Numbered from the stretch's first letter, positions 1 through 9,005 are shown. The stretch: 64,000 nucleotides of DNA from Achromobacter aegrifaciens (GCF_902859735.1 NZ_CADIJY010000017.1:1-64000); one strand, 5' to 3'. Notes: generated by a model not told the origin, from the letters alone. Program-made: numbers and translations.

Positions 1-1061
1 GGCGCCTGGGCCGGCGCCGGAGCGCGGGCCGTGCGGGCGGGCGCCGGCTGGGCGGTGCCGCGGTCCATCACCTTGATGATGTGAAAACCGTTGCCGCTCT
101 GGATCAGGCCGCTGACCTGGCCTTTTTGCAGATTGCCGACGGCCTGAACAAACAGGTCGGGCCAGCCGTCCAGCGGGCGCACACCCATGACGCCGCCTTG
201 CAAGGCTTCGGGACCGTCCGAGGCCGCGGCGGCCAGGCTGGCGAAGTCATCGCCACGCTTGGCTTGCGCCAGCAGGCTTTCGGCCTTCTTGCGCAGCACC
301 GCCAGCTGCTCGGGCGACGAACCTTCCGGCACGCGCACCAGAATCTGGGCCAGGGCGTAGAGCATCGGGCCCGACGGCGCAGCGGCCTGTTGGGGTTCGG
401 GCTGCGGCTGGGCCTGCGGTTGCGGGGCTGCCTGCGGCGCGGCGCCGAACGCCGGATTGCGCCGCTGGTCCTTCAGGAACGCGTCGACTTCGGCGTCGGA
501 AATCACGATCGTGGAATCCACCGCGCGCTGACGCAGGCGATCCGTGCGGATCTCGTCGCGCAGCGACTTGCGATAACCGTCCCAGCTCGTGCCGGTTCTT
601 TCGATTTCCTGGCGTAGCTGGGCCACGGTGATCTTGTTGCGGGACGCAATGGTCTGGATGGCTTGGTCGATTTGCGCATCATCCACGCGTATGCCCAGGC
701 GATCCGCCTCATGGCGCTGCACGCGCTCCATGATCAGGCGTTGCAATACCTGATGCTGCAAGGTCTGATCATCGGGCACCTGGATGCCCCGGGTCTTGAG
801 CTCGCTCGAAATGCGCAACGACGCATCGCGCAATTCGCGCAGCGTGATCACGTCCTTGTCCACGACAGCAGCAATGCCATCGACGAACTGCTCGCGCTGC
901 GGCGCGGGCGCAGCGTTCTTCTGCGCGGCGGAATTCGGCTTGGCGCCATTGTTCGCGGCCTTGCCGCCCTGCTCGGCCGCATGGGCCACGGGCAAGCCGG
1001 CGCACACGGCCAACAGCAGCGCATTGCCAGAGAGGCGGCGCAAAGAGTGCAACCTACGCAT
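1..1061 (-). CDS. surA: Periplasmic chaperone / peptidyl-prolyl isomerase SurA (C-terminus cut by window edge)
   Basis: SurA escorts unfolded outer-membrane proteins, LptD among them, through the periplasm. About 353 N-terminal residues are visible. A signal peptide runs from residue 1 to about 28, ending ..LPVAHA, followed by a Gln/Ala-rich linker. The SurA N-domain follows (FVDGIAAVVDKDVITLREL). A Pro/Gln-rich insert comes next, then the start of a parvulin domain (YALAQILVRV, later GVMGVRPLDGWP and GNGFHIIKVMD). The ATG at 1061 overlaps the lptD stop as TGATG, so translation is probably coupled to lptD. Co-transcription of lptD and surA is usual in proteobacteria. The gene runs off the left edge. 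Confidence 0.95.
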   Translation of the reverse strand, partial: MRRLHSLRRLSGNALLLAVCAGLPVAHAAEQGGKAANNGAKPNSAAQKNAAPAPQREQFVDGIAAVVDKDVITLRELRDASLRISSELKTRGIQVPDDQTLQHQVLQRLIMERVQRHEADRLGIRVDDAQIDQAIQTIASRNKITVAQLRQEIERTGTSWDGYRKSLRDEIRTDRLRQRAVDSTIVISDAEVDAFLKDQRRNPAFGAAPQAAPQPQAQPQPEPQQAAAPSGPMLYALAQILVRVPEGSSPEQLAVLRKKAESLLAQAKRGDDFASLAAAASDGPEALQGGVMGVRPLDGWPDLFVQAVGNLQKGQVSGLIQSGNGFHIIKVMDRGTAQPAPARTARAPAPAQA

Positions 1062-3469
1062 CATTCATACCTTTCAAATGTGGTCCCGGCAGGCACAGGC
1101 GGCGTAATGCGCGTGTAGCCGGGGATACTTCTGTTCAGCAGGTTCATCGGGTCGGTTCCCAGGGAGCCCAGACCGGTCAGTTCAAGCTGGAAGAACAGTG
1201 CCGAGTTGGCGTCCGTGGCGGATACCGCGTATCGCTGGTAGACCATGCGGCCCACCCAGCAGCAATCTCCCTTGTACTCCAGGCCGGCAATGGCCTGCGT
1301 GACGCGAGGCGAGTCCATCGTGCCGGCCAGCGTGCTGGACGGACCGCTGCGCAGCGAGTAGTCCACGCGCCCGACGCCGTACCAGCGCTTGGAGAACGGC
1401 CACTGCATGGCCAAGCTCACCTGGTTCTGACCCTGCGCCTGATATTGGACCCCGGGCTGGGGATCGCGTTGGTAGCGGTAGGACACTGCCACCGTCGTCA
1501 GGCGCTGCGGCGACCAGCGCGCGCTGATCAGGCCGCGCGACCAGTTGCTGTCGTAAGGGTTGTATTGCGCGGCGATCTCGGTGCTTAGCGTGTCGGTCAG
1601 CGCCGCGCTGGCGCCCAGGAGGAAGTCCGAACGAACATTCTCGCGAGGCACTTCACCCGGCAACGTGACCTTCTGGTCTGCAAAGTACAGACGCTGCGCA
1701 ACGCCCAGCGACATGCGCTCAAATCCGGTGTTGGCATCCAGCCAGCGCGTCGTCAACGCCGCAGTCAGCTGATTGGCGTTCGCGATGCGGTCCCAGCCAC
1801 CGGTATAGATGTTCTCTTCGAACGCCTGCGAGAAGCTGAAATCAGCCAAAGAGGTGTCGTAGACAGGCAGTTTGGACTGGTCGCGGTACGGCACGTACAG
1901 ATAGTACAGGCGCGGCTCCAGGGTCTGCGTGGAGGCCTTGCCGAACAGCGAGGTGTCGCGTTCGAAGATCAGCCCCGAATCCAGGGACAAGATCGGCACC
2001 GAACGGGATTGAGAGCGCGGAGTACCCGGGCTCAGGTTGTACCAGTCGGTGTTGTACTGGGTGTAATTGACGCCCGCCTTGGGAACGATGAACCAGCCGG
2101 GCTTGACGACGGGGTAGGAAACCGTGGGATAGGTTTGGAAGCGATTGCCATCAGGCCCCATGCGCTGGCCTTGGAACAACGACTTACGGAAACGCACGGC
2201 CGTTGAAGTCCAGTCGACGTCAAAACCGCCCCAGTCATAGCGGGCGCCGCGGAAGGAGAGTTCCGGCTCCTTGTCATACGGTGGCGACAGCGGAGCATCG
2301 GGATCCTGCAGCGTCTGATACTTGTGGACCTGCACATAGCCGCTCCAATAGCCGGACGCAGACGTCCAGCCCAGCCGCGCGCGCTGCGGCAGATAGGTTG
2401 TCGAGGCCTGGTTCAAGCCCAGCTGTGAAATATCGCGGAAGTAGTTGTCGTCCGACACCTTCGCGATATCCCAGTCCGCATAAAACCCGTAGGGCAGCAC
2501 CTGCTGGTGGCGCCACCAGTACATCCAACGATCGCTGTCGGTCAGCTTATCGCTGGGCAGGTAGGTGCCATCCAGAATTCCGCCGTAGCCATTGCCGAGA
2601 TAGCGGAACTCACCCCCCAACTGCAGCCCGCGCTTGGAGAAGTAGCGCGGCTGCACGGTCATGTCATAGTTCGGCGCCAGATTCAGGTAGTACGGAATCG
2701 AAAAATCGAAACCGCCCTGGCTGGTCGTGCCATAGGTCGGCATCAGGAAGCCCGACTTGCGCTCCCGCTTGACCGGAAAGGTCATGTAAGGCGACGCCAG
2801 GATGGGCACGTCCTTGAAATACAGCACACCGCTGCGGGCCACACCTTCGTTCTCATCGAAGTCGATGTCGACGGTATTGGCCTTGATGTACCAGGACGGC
2901 GTTTCGCAGGCGCAGCCGCTGTACGTCACCGTGTGCAGCCGCATCTGCGAGCGGCTGAAGATGTCCGCATGCTCGGCGACGGCGAAGCCGCCGTTGGCGC
3001 CCATCCAGAAATTGGGTTTTTCGATCTCGCCCGAGGACTTGTCGACGTTGAACTTGGCATTCGGCCCGATCACCAGGGTGCCGTCGCGCATCATGCGCGC
3101 GCTGCCCTGCACGTCGACTTCGCCCGTGTCCTTGCGGTAGTTGATGCGGTCGCCCTTGATCACGCTGTCGATGCGGCGCACCTGGGCATTGCCCGTCAGG
3201 GTCAGGTCAGAGTCGGGATCGCCATCAATGCTGTCCGCCTCCATGAAGGCGGGAATGCTGTCGTCCGGCAGGCGGTGGATCCGCAGGCCCGGCGAGGTGC
3301 GCAACACGGGAGTCGCCGAGGTCGACGACGCGGCGGGAGCGCTGCCCTGGCTACCTTGGGCCTGGACGGCTCCGGCGGCGACACTGACAGCAGAGAGGAT
3401 CAACCATCGAACCTTGCGCACGAGTGAAAACAGCCCTTTTTGACGATGGTGGGAACGCGACACCGGCAC
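1061..3469 (-). CDS. lptD: LPS-assembly outer-membrane protein LptD
   Basis: LptD with LptE inserts lipopolysaccharide into the outer leaflet of the outer membrane. The 802-residue product has an N-terminal hydrophobic signal (WLILSAVSVAAGAVQAQ), then an OstA-like beta-jellyroll segment (ADSIDGDPDSDLTLTGNAQV). The long C-terminal barrel is rich in aromatic residues and contains a GCACETPSWYIKA segment and a late GDCCWVGRM Cys pair, as expected for the disulfides of LptD. I use the GTG start at 3469. A second in-frame GTG 16 codons later, just before RKVRWLIL, would give a more ordinary signal peptide and is possible. A TATAAT-like -10 lies at 3505-3510. The gene is followed by coupled surA. 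Confidence 0.95.
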   Translation of the reverse strand: MPVSRSHHRQKGLFSLVRKVRWLILSAVSVAAGAVQAQGSQGSAPAASSTSATPVLRTSPGLRIHRLPDDSIPAFMEADSIDGDPDSDLTLTGNAQVRRIDSVIKGDRINYRKDTGEVDVQGSARMMRDGTLVIGPNAKFNVDKSSGEIEKPNFWMGANGGFAVAEHADIFSRSQMRLHTVTYSGCACETPSWYIKANTVDIDFDENEGVARSGVLYFKDVPILASPYMTFPVKRERKSGFLMPTYGTTSQGGFDFSIPYYLNLAPNYDMTVQPRYFSKRGLQLGGEFRYLGNGYGGILDGTYLPSDKLTDSDRWMYWWRHQQVLPYGFYADWDIAKVSDDNYFRDISQLGLNQASTTYLPQRARLGWTSASGYWSGYVQVHKYQTLQDPDAPLSPPYDKEPELSFRGARYDWGGFDVDWTSTAVRFRKSLFQGQRMGPDGNRFQTYPTVSYPVVKPGWFIVPKAGVNYTQYNTDWYNLSPGTPRSQSRSVPILSLDSGLIFERDTSLFGKASTQTLEPRLYYLYVPYRDQSKLPVYDTSLADFSFSQAFEENIYTGGWDRIANANQLTAALTTRWLDANTGFERMSLGVAQRLYFADQKVTLPGEVPRENVRSDFLLGASAALTDTLSTEIAAQYNPYDSNWSRGLISARWSPQRLTTVAVSYRYQRDPQPGVQYQAQGQNQVSLAMQWPFSKRWYGVGRVDYSLRSGPSSTLAGTMDSPRVTQAIAGLEYKGDCCWVGRMVYQRYAVSATDANSALFFQLELTGLGSLGTDPMNLLNRSIPGYTRITPPVPAGTTFERYE

Positions 3470-3504
3470 CCACGGAGGGCCAATGCTAACGGAAACGAGC
3501 CGGT

Positions 3505-3510
3505 ATTATA
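3505..3510 (-). promoter_or_regulatory. Possible -10 element for lptD-surA
   Basis: The minus strand reads TATAAT here, 36 bp before the lptD start, in the 121-bp gap between divergent lptD and amgK. I could not find a convincing -35 at 16-18 bp, so this is a weak call. Confidence 0.35.
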
Positions 3511-3590
3511 GAGAAGCCGCGCCATAGGCCCAGACTTATGTGCTCGGGACACAATTCTCAGCAATATTGCCTTTCTGACACGGATCTTCC

Positions 3591-4631
3591 TTGAAAAACG
3601 ATCACGACCCCCGCCTGGAGCAGATCCGCCACTGGCTGGGCGGCCTGCCCGCCAGCCTGAACCTGGCCATCGACACGCTGCGTCCGGCGTCGGCCGACGC
3701 CAGCTTCCGCCGCTATTTCAGGCTGGACGCCGGCGAGCGCACCTTGATAGTCATGGACGCCCCGCCCGCACACGAGGATTGCCGGCCCTTCCTGCACGTG
3801 GACCGTCTGCTGGCGGACGTCGGCCTGAACGTGCCTGCAGTGCTGGAGCAGAATCTGGACCAGGGCTTGCTGCTGTTGTCCGACCTGGGCGAGCAGACCT
3901 ACTACCAGCGCATTCAGGCCGGACTGCCGGACAGCGAACTGCAGACGCTGTATCGAGAGGCCCTGGCCGCCCTGGTCCGCCTGCAACAGGCCTCCACTGC
4001 CGGCCTGGGCACTTATGACACCGCCCGCCTGGCTGACGAACTCAAGCTCTTCCCCGAGTGGTACGTGCAGAAGCATCACGGCGTGACGCTGGACGACAAG
4101 ACCGCAAACGCGCTGGAAAAGATCTTCGCATTGCTGTCCGCGAGCAATGGCGGACAGGCCCAGGTGCTGGTGCATCGCGACTACCATTCGCCCAACCTGA
4201 TGGTCTGCGACCAGCCGAAGTACGGACCGAACCCGGGCATCATCGACTTCCAGGATGCGCTGGCCGGCCCCATCACCTATGACCTGGCCTCCCTGGTGAC
4301 GGATGCCCGCACGACCTGGGAAGAACCCCAGCAATTGGACTGGGCCATCCGCTATTGGGAAATGGCGCGGGCGGCCGGCCTGCCGGTGGACTCGGATTTC
4401 GCGGAGTTCCACCGCGCCTATGAATGGATGGGCCTGCAACGCAACCTGCGCATCCTGGGCGTGTTCGCCCGCCTGAATCACCGCGATGGCAAGGCGCATT
4501 ACCTGGCCCACATTCCGCGCATGAACGGCTACGTGCGCCAGGTGGCCCAGCGCTACGGCGTCTTCACGCCGCTGCTGCGCCTGCTGGACAAGCTCGACGA
4601 CCGCCAGGTCAGCGTCGGATACACCTTCTGA
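3591..4631 (+). CDS. amgK: Anomeric N-acetylmuramate/N-acetylglucosamine kinase AmgK
   Basis: This is an aminoglycoside-phosphotransferase-fold sugar kinase that makes MurNAc-1-phosphate from recycled MurNAc, using ATP in the cytoplasm. The 346-residue protein has the kinase-like catalytic loop VLVHRDYHSPNLMV and the metal-binding GIIDFQDAL motif. An N-terminal TLRPASADASFRRYFRL segment is typical of the family. The start is TTG at 3591, the only sensible start in frame. The stop overlaps the next gene as TGATG, so it is coupled to murU. That pairing supports AmgK over a generic phosphotransferase. In Pseudomonas the AmgK-MurU shunt bypasses de novo UDP-MurNAc synthesis and gives intrinsic fosfomycin resistance; the same role here is inferred. 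Confidence 0.93.
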   Translation: MKNDHDPRLEQIRHWLGGLPASLNLAIDTLRPASADASFRRYFRLDAGERTLIVMDAPPAHEDCRPFLHVDRLLADVGLNVPAVLEQNLDQGLLLLSDLGEQTYYQRIQAGLPDSELQTLYREALAALVRLQQASTAGLGTYDTARLADELKLFPEWYVQKHHGVTLDDKTANALEKIFALLSASNGGQAQVLVHRDYHSPNLMVCDQPKYGPNPGIIDFQDALAGPITYDLASLVTDARTTWEEPQQLDWAIRYWEMARAAGLPVDSDFAEFHRAYEWMGLQRNLRILGVFARLNHRDGKAHYLAHIPRMNGYVRQVAQRYGVFTPLLRLLDKLDDRQVSVGYTF

Positions 4632-5317
4632 TGCGGGCCATGATCCTCGCGGCGGGCCGCGGCGAACGGATGCGCCCCCTCACCGACCGCCTGCCCAAGC
4701 CCCTGTTGTCCGTGGGCGGCCAGCCGCTCATCGTCTGGCACCTGCGGCGGCTGGCGGCCGCCGGCATCCGAGACGTGGTCATCAACCATGCCTGGCTCGG
4801 CCACGAAATCGAGAGGGCGCTGGGCGACGGCAGCACATACGGCGTACAAATCCGCTATTCGGCCGAAACCTCCGCGCTGGAAACCGCCGGCGGCATCGTC
4901 CAGGCGCTGCCGTTGCTGGGCGACGAGCCCTTCCTCGTCGTCAACGGCGACGTCTGGTGCGACTGGGACCCCGCCGCGGCCGCAGGCTTGGCGCGCACAT
5001 TGCCTGAAGGCGGCGCCTGGCTGCTGCTGGCGGACAACCCGCCCCAGCATCCGGCTGGCGATTTCCGCCTGGATGCCGACGGCAGCGTCCATGCCCAGGG
5101 CGAACCTCGTTTGACCTTTGCGGGCATCGGCGTCTACCATCCCTCGTTGTTCGCCGACGTCCCCCGGGGCGCGGCAGCGCCCCTGGCGCCTCTGCTCCGG
5201 CAAGCCATGGCCCGCGGCCTGGTGCGCGGCGCGCGCCACCAGGGCAAATGGACGGATGTCGGCACGCCGCAGCGGCTCGCCGACCTGGATGCCGAGCTCA
5301 CCGGCCAAGCACGCTGA
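4631..5317 (+). CDS. murU: N-acetylmuramate-1-phosphate uridylyltransferase MurU
   Basis: A nucleotidyltransferase that converts MurNAc-1-phosphate and UTP to UDP-MurNAc, completing the cell-wall recycling shunt begun by the upstream kinase. The 228-residue protein opens with the nucleotidyltransferase signature MILAAGRGERMRPLTDRLPK, then QPLIVWHLRRL. It carries a metal-binding NGDVWCDWD. The ATG at 4631 overlaps the amgK TGA. The open frame extends upstream to 4424, but that part lies inside amgK and is not used. Sugar specificity is inferred from the amgK partner; by sequence alone it could be called a glucose-1-phosphate thymidylyltransferase-like protein. Confidence 0.92.
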   Translation: MRAMILAAGRGERMRPLTDRLPKPLLSVGGQPLIVWHLRRLAAAGIRDVVINHAWLGHEIERALGDGSTYGVQIRYSAETSALETAGGIVQALPLLGDEPFLVVNGDVWCDWDPAAAAGLARTLPEGGAWLLLADNPPQHPAGDFRLDADGSVHAQGEPRLTFAGIGVYHPSLFADVPRGAAAPLAPLLRQAMARGLVRGARHQGKWTDVGTPQRLADLDAELTGQAR

Positions 5318-5458
5318 TGTCCACATATTTCACAATATCAAGGTGCGCAACCAGGCTTGTCCGCGCACCCAACGGTCCCGGCTAACGGGGTATTCTCTAG
5401 CGCTTTGACCTGCGCGCGCAGCGCGCGGGCGAGCAAACACACAGGAAGTTTTCTAGGA

Positions 5459-6163
5459 ATGGGGATGTTTGGAAGATCGCAACGGGCTGTATTCAAGCCT
5501 TCCGTATACCAGCCCGGCCAACGCACGCGCCGCATGCCGCGCTGGCTGGTCCTGCTGCTGGTGGGCATCGCCCTGGGCGCCGGCGGCGTGCTCTTCCTGC
5601 AGACCAACTACGGCCCGCAACGCCTGACCGTGGAGCAATCCGAGCAGCTGCACAGCGAACTGAGCACCGCCAACCTGGAGCGCCAGCGCCTGCAAAGCCA
5701 GCTTGAGGAAGCCACCCAACAACGCGACGCCAACAAGTCCGGCCATGAAAAGCTGACCGCCGACCTTTCTGAAGCCCGCAGCAAGATTGACACGCTGAAC
5801 AAGGAACTGGTGCTGTTCCAGGACGCCATGCCCGCCGACCCGCGCGGCGGCAACCTGGGCATCCGCTCGGCCACCTTCAAGCGCGCGCCCGGTCTGCTGG
5901 ACTACCAGGTGCTGGTCATGCGCGAGGATCGCCAGGGCGCGCCGTTCAAGGGCACCCTGACCTTCTCCATCGACGGCACCTACCCCAACGGCCGCGCCGC
6001 CACCGTCACGCCGGAAGGCCCCGCCCTGAACGTCGACCGTTACGACTACGCCCTGGGCCAACTGAAGCTGCCCGACGGTTTCACTGCCAAGGTCGTGGTG
6101 CTGCGCGTGCTGGACGGCGCCCAGAAGCAGCAGGCGATGCGCATCTATTACGTGCGCAACTGA
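5459..6163 (+). CDS. Membrane-anchored coiled-coil protein, DUF6776-like
   Basis: No enzymatic function is recognised. The 234-residue protein has a basic N-terminus, one membrane segment (about residues 22-42, WLVLLLVGIALGAGGVLFL), and a heptad-rich coiled coil (about 52-115: Leu/Glu/Gln-rich, EQLHSELSTANLERQRL onward). A C-terminal beta-rich domain follows (VLVMREDRQGAPFKGTLTFS, ending MRIYYVRN). This fits proteins annotated DUF6776 in Burkholderiales. I start at ATG 5459 because AGGAAG lies at 5443-5448; ATG 5465 is also possible. The frame is open upstream to 5357, but no signal supports that. The gene ends just before a strong terminator at 6183. Confidence 0.75.
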   Translation: MGMFGRSQRAVFKPSVYQPGQRTRRMPRWLVLLLVGIALGAGGVLFLQTNYGPQRLTVEQSEQLHSELSTANLERQRLQSQLEEATQQRDANKSGHEKLTADLSEARSKIDTLNKELVLFQDAMPADPRGGNLGIRSATFKRAPGLLDYQVLVMREDRQGAPFKGTLTFSIDGTYPNGRAATVTPEGPALNVDRYDYALGQLKLPDGFTAKVVVLRVLDGAQKQQAMRIYYVRN

Positions 6164-6182
6164 TAGATACGCCGCGCCCGAA

Positions 6183-6212
6183 GACCCGCCCTGATCCGGC
6201 GGGTTTTTTTTT
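6183..6212 (+). terminator. Rho-independent terminator after the coiled-coil membrane gene
   Basis: Stem CCCGCC (6185-6190) and GGCGGG (6198-6203) with a 7-nt loop, followed by nine T residues. Confidence 0.9.
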
Positions 6213-6225
6213 GCCCCAAAAATAT

Positions 6226-6269
6226 GGTTGCGCGCGCAACCTCTTAAGCATATAGTTGCGTAAACAACC
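6226..6269. promoter_or_regulatory. Paired operator-like palindromes before the monooxygenase gene
   Basis: A perfect 16-bp palindrome, GGTTGCGCGCGCAACC, lies at 6226-6241. A related imperfect one, AGTTGCGTAAACAACC, lies at 6254-6269, 28 bp further on. Both fit RGTTG-N6-CAACC. The second ends 6 bp before the ribosome-binding site of the monooxygenase. Symmetric GTTGC/GCAAC sites are typical of MarR-family operators, and a MarR gene ends this operon, so autoregulation is likely (inference). Confidence 0.6.
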
Positions 6270-6285
6270 AATTTCTGGAGACAGC

Positions 6286-7911
6286 ATGCCGCTCCCCGCG
6301 CACGTTCCCGTCCTTATCGCCGGCGGCGGCCCCGTCGGCCTGACGCTGGCCGCCCTGCTTGCCGAATACGGCATCCCCTCGCTGACCCTGGAGGCCGACG
6401 ACGACTATTGCAACGGCAGCCGCGCCATCTGCATCTCGCGGCGGTCGCAGGAAATCATGGGCTGGGTCGGCGCCGACCGGCCCCTGACCGCCACCGGCCT
6501 GGCCTGGACCGGCGGCCGCAGCTACTTCCGCAACAGCGAAGTCCTGCATTTCGAGATGCCGCACGATCCGCTGCAGCGCTACGCGCCCATGGTCAACATC
6601 CAGCAATACGCCGTCGAGGAGTACGCCCATCAGGCCATGCAGCGCCATCCGGCGCTGGCCGAGCTGCGCTGGTCGGCGCGGCTTGCCGGCCTGAGCGCCG
6701 ACGCGGACGGCGTCACGGCTGAAGTGGACATCGAAGGCGGCCGCCAGACCGTGCGCGCCGATTGGCTGATCGCCTGCGACGGCGGCCGCAGCACCGTACG
6801 CGAGGCCATGGGCCTGAAGCTGGAAGGCATGCAGTACGAAGGACGCTACGTGATCGTGGACATCGAACAGGAGTCCAGCCGCCCCGTGGAGCGCCTGGCC
6901 TGGTTCGATCCGCCCTCCAATCCCGGCTCCACCCTGCTCATGCACCGCCAGCCCGGCAACGTGTGGCGGGTGGACTACCAGATCCGCGACGACGAGGACC
7001 CCGAAGAGGCCGTAAAGCCCGAGAACGTGCTGCCCCGCGTGCAAAGCCATCTGGACATGATCGGCGAAACCGCGCCTTGGAAGCCGCTGTGGATCTCCAT
7101 CTACAACGCCAAGTGCCTGACCTTGGAAAACTACCGCCACGGACGCGTGCTGTTCGCCGGCGACGCCGCCCACCTGGTGCCGATCTTCGGCGTGCGGGGC
7201 CTGAACTCGGGACTGGACGATGCCGGCAACCTGGCCTGGAAGCTGGCCTGGGTGCTGCGAGGCCAGGCTCCCGACAGCCTGCTGGACAGCTACAGCGTGG
7301 AGCGCGTCCACGCCACCCGCCAGAACCTGACCTATGGCGCCAAGAGCACCGAATTCATGGCCCCGCCGGACTTCGGATTCCGCCTGATGCGCGAGGCCGC
7401 CCTGCGCCTGGCGCTGACGGATGAGCGGGTGCGCCAGCTGATCAACCCGCGGCAATCGGCGCCCATCTCCTACGATGCCTCGCCGCTGAACCTGGATGAT
7501 GGCGCGCCGCAGGCCGGCGTAACCGCCGCGCCCGGCCAGCCCGCGCCCGAAGCGCTGCTGCATGATCGCGGCGCGCCGCTGCATCTCAGCGCGTGCTTTG
7601 GCGCCGGCTTCGTCGCGCTGGCGCTGGCTCCCGACACCGCTCTGGCGGCCGAACTGGACGCCCTGGCCGCCGCCACCCGCAACTCGCCCCAGCCGCTGCG
7701 CGTGCTGAAGACGGGCGATGATGCCTTGCAGGACCCGCACGGGCAGCTACGCCAGCGCTACGGCGCGCAAGCCGGCGCCGTCTACCTGCTGCGGCCCGAC
7801 GGCTACGTCCTGGGACGCTGGATTGCCCCCTCGGCCGCCACCCTGCGCGCCGCGCTCAAGCCCTACTACCCCTCGATCGCACTGGACGCGCACAAGGAAG
7901 AGCTAGCATGA
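6286..7911 (+). CDS. FAD-dependent aromatic monooxygenase (3-(3-hydroxyphenyl)propionate hydroxylase-like)
   Basis: A class A flavin hydroxylase of 541 residues, expected to hydroxylate a phenolic ring using NAD(P)H and O2. It shows an N-terminal Rossmann FAD site (VLIAGGGPVGLTLAALLAEY), the central DGGRSTVREAMG motif (DG motif), and the second FAD motif FAGDAAHLVPIFGVRGLN at about residues 290-307. A thioredoxin-like C-terminal domain follows, as in PheA/MhpA-type enzymes. ATG 6286 is chosen because CTGGAG lies 6 bp upstream. The stop overlaps the next gene as ATGA. A clear paralog occurs at 35101-36744 with the same partner gene. The substrate is unknown. Confidence 0.88.
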   Translation: MPLPAHVPVLIAGGGPVGLTLAALLAEYGIPSLTLEADDDYCNGSRAICISRRSQEIMGWVGADRPLTATGLAWTGGRSYFRNSEVLHFEMPHDPLQRYAPMVNIQQYAVEEYAHQAMQRHPALAELRWSARLAGLSADADGVTAEVDIEGGRQTVRADWLIACDGGRSTVREAMGLKLEGMQYEGRYVIVDIEQESSRPVERLAWFDPPSNPGSTLLMHRQPGNVWRVDYQIRDDEDPEEAVKPENVLPRVQSHLDMIGETAPWKPLWISIYNAKCLTLENYRHGRVLFAGDAAHLVPIFGVRGLNSGLDDAGNLAWKLAWVLRGQAPDSLLDSYSVERVHATRQNLTYGAKSTEFMAPPDFGFRLMREAALRLALTDERVRQLINPRQSAPISYDASPLNLDDGAPQAGVTAAPGQPAPEALLHDRGAPLHLSACFGAGFVALALAPDTALAAELDALAAATRNSPQPLRVLKTGDDALQDPHGQLRQRYGAQAGAVYLLRPDGYVLGRWIAPSAATLRAALKPYYPSIALDAHKEELA

Positions 7912-8135
7912 ACAACGATGAACTGGACCAGGTCTATACCGCCATGGCGCAGACCCTGACGCGCGTCGGCGAAGAACAGGCGTCGCTCTTCCTGTCGATC
8001 CTGAGCCTGTCGCTGCTGGCCCGCGTGAGCGATGCGCGCGACGCCGCCGCGCTGCTGGCCCAGGCGGAAGCCGCCTGCCTGGCCAACGGCCCTGTGGCAC
8101 ACTATCCCGCCTCCGCCCCTGCCCGCCCGACGTGA
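7908..8135 (+). CDS. DUF2783 small protein coupled to the monooxygenase
   Basis: A 75-residue helical protein with the pattern DxVYxxM...GEEQASLFLSILSLSLL...VSD, matching DUF2783 as I recall it. It starts inside the monooxygenase stop (ATGA) and its own stop overlaps the next start (GTGA). That implies production in step with both neighbours. The homologous protein at 34901-35104 has the same arrangement. The function of this family is not known to me. A hydroxylase accessory or stability subunit is a reasonable guess, not shown by sequence. Confidence 0.8.
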   Translation: MNNDELDQVYTAMAQTLTRVGEEQASLFLSILSLSLLARVSDARDAAALLAQAEAACLANGPVAHYPASAPARPT

Positions 8136-8620
8136 AACAGCCCGCCCTGGAACGATTCCTGACCTACCGCCTGCACGTGCTCAACAAGATCACGGACAGG
8201 GACACGAATCGCGCCTATCTGGAAGAATGCGGGATTCCTCTGGGCGAGGCGCGCTGCCTGGCGGCCATCGGCCGCTACGCGCCCTTGTCAGTCAACGATC
8301 TGGCGCTGGCGGCCAATCTGAACAAAGGCCAGGCCAGCCGCTCGGCGCAGGCGCTGGTGGACCGCGGCCTGGTGGAAAAGACCATGTCCGCCTCGGATGG
8401 ACGCGGCGTGGTGCTGGCGCCCACCCCGGACGGCCTGGTGCAATACCAGCGCGTCATCGACCTGATCGCCCGCCGCAATGAAGAGATCTTCGGCTGCCTC
8501 AGCGCCGACGAGCAGCGCCTGCTGGGCGACATGCTGGACCGCGTGAACAGCCATTTGCAGCCCGACGCGGACGGCTCGGAAGAGCCGCTCCCGCCCACGC
8601 CGCCAGGAAACGCGCCCTAA
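8132..8620 (+). CDS. MarR-family transcriptional regulator
   Basis: A 162-residue winged-helix regulator. The DNA-binding part lies around residues 45-105: [20 protein letters not shown] is the recognition-helix region, and [18 protein letters not shown] is the wing, with the Asp-Gly-Arg typical of MarR. The start is GTG at 8132, overlapping the DUF2783 stop. As last gene of the operon it probably represses the operon through the palindromes at 6226-6269, with an aromatic substrate or product as inducer (inference). The stop overlaps the convergent phhB stop by 3 bp. Confidence 0.88.
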   Translation: MKQPALERFLTYRLHVLNKITDRDTNRAYLEECGIPLGEARCLAAIGRYAPLSVNDLALAANLNKGQASRSAQALVDRGLVEKTMSASDGRGVVLAPTPDGLVQYQRVIDLIARRNEEIFGCLSADEQRLLGDMLDRVNSHLQPDADGSEEPLPPTPPGNAP

Positions 8621-8937
8621 GCCTTGGGCGCGGTGGCGCCCAATTGCGCTGCCGCCTCGTCCATGAACTGCGCCATGCGCACATCCAGCTCGGTCACGCC
8701 GCCGGCGTCGTGGGTGGTCAAGGTCACGTCCACGCGGTTGTAGACGTTGGTCCATTCCGGATGATGATTCAGCTTCTCCGCAAACATGGCGACGCGCGTC
8801 ATGAAGCCGAATGCCGCATTGAAATTGGGAAAGCGGAAACGCTTTTCGATGGCGTCGCGCATCGCCACTGCCTGCCAGCCAGACAGGGCGGCCACGGCGG
8901 TATCGGTGCCGATGCGGGCGGGAGGGAACATGCTCAT
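8617..8937 (-). CDS. phhB: Pterin-4a-carbinolamine dehydratase
   Basis: Dehydrates 4a-hydroxytetrahydrobiopterin in the recycling of the pterin cofactor of aromatic amino acid hydroxylases. The 106-residue length is normal. The core motif is [20 protein letters not shown], which includes the catalytic His pair and Trp, then [17 protein letters not shown] choose ATG 8937 because GGAG stands about 8 bp upstream. A TTG four codons earlier is open but overlaps that GGAG. No phenylalanine hydroxylase gene is nearby in this window. Confidence 0.9.
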   Translation of the reverse strand: MSMFPPARIGTDTAVAALSGWQAVAMRDAIEKRFRFPNFNAAFGFMTRVAMFAEKLNHHPEWTNVYNRVDVTLTTHDAGGVTELDVRMAQFMDEAAAQLGATAPKA

Positions 8938-9005
8938 GACGGACTCCAAAAAAACAGGCGGCGGCGCGTTGCGCCAGCCGCCTCGGACACTGGGCTGGCC
9001 CAGGC

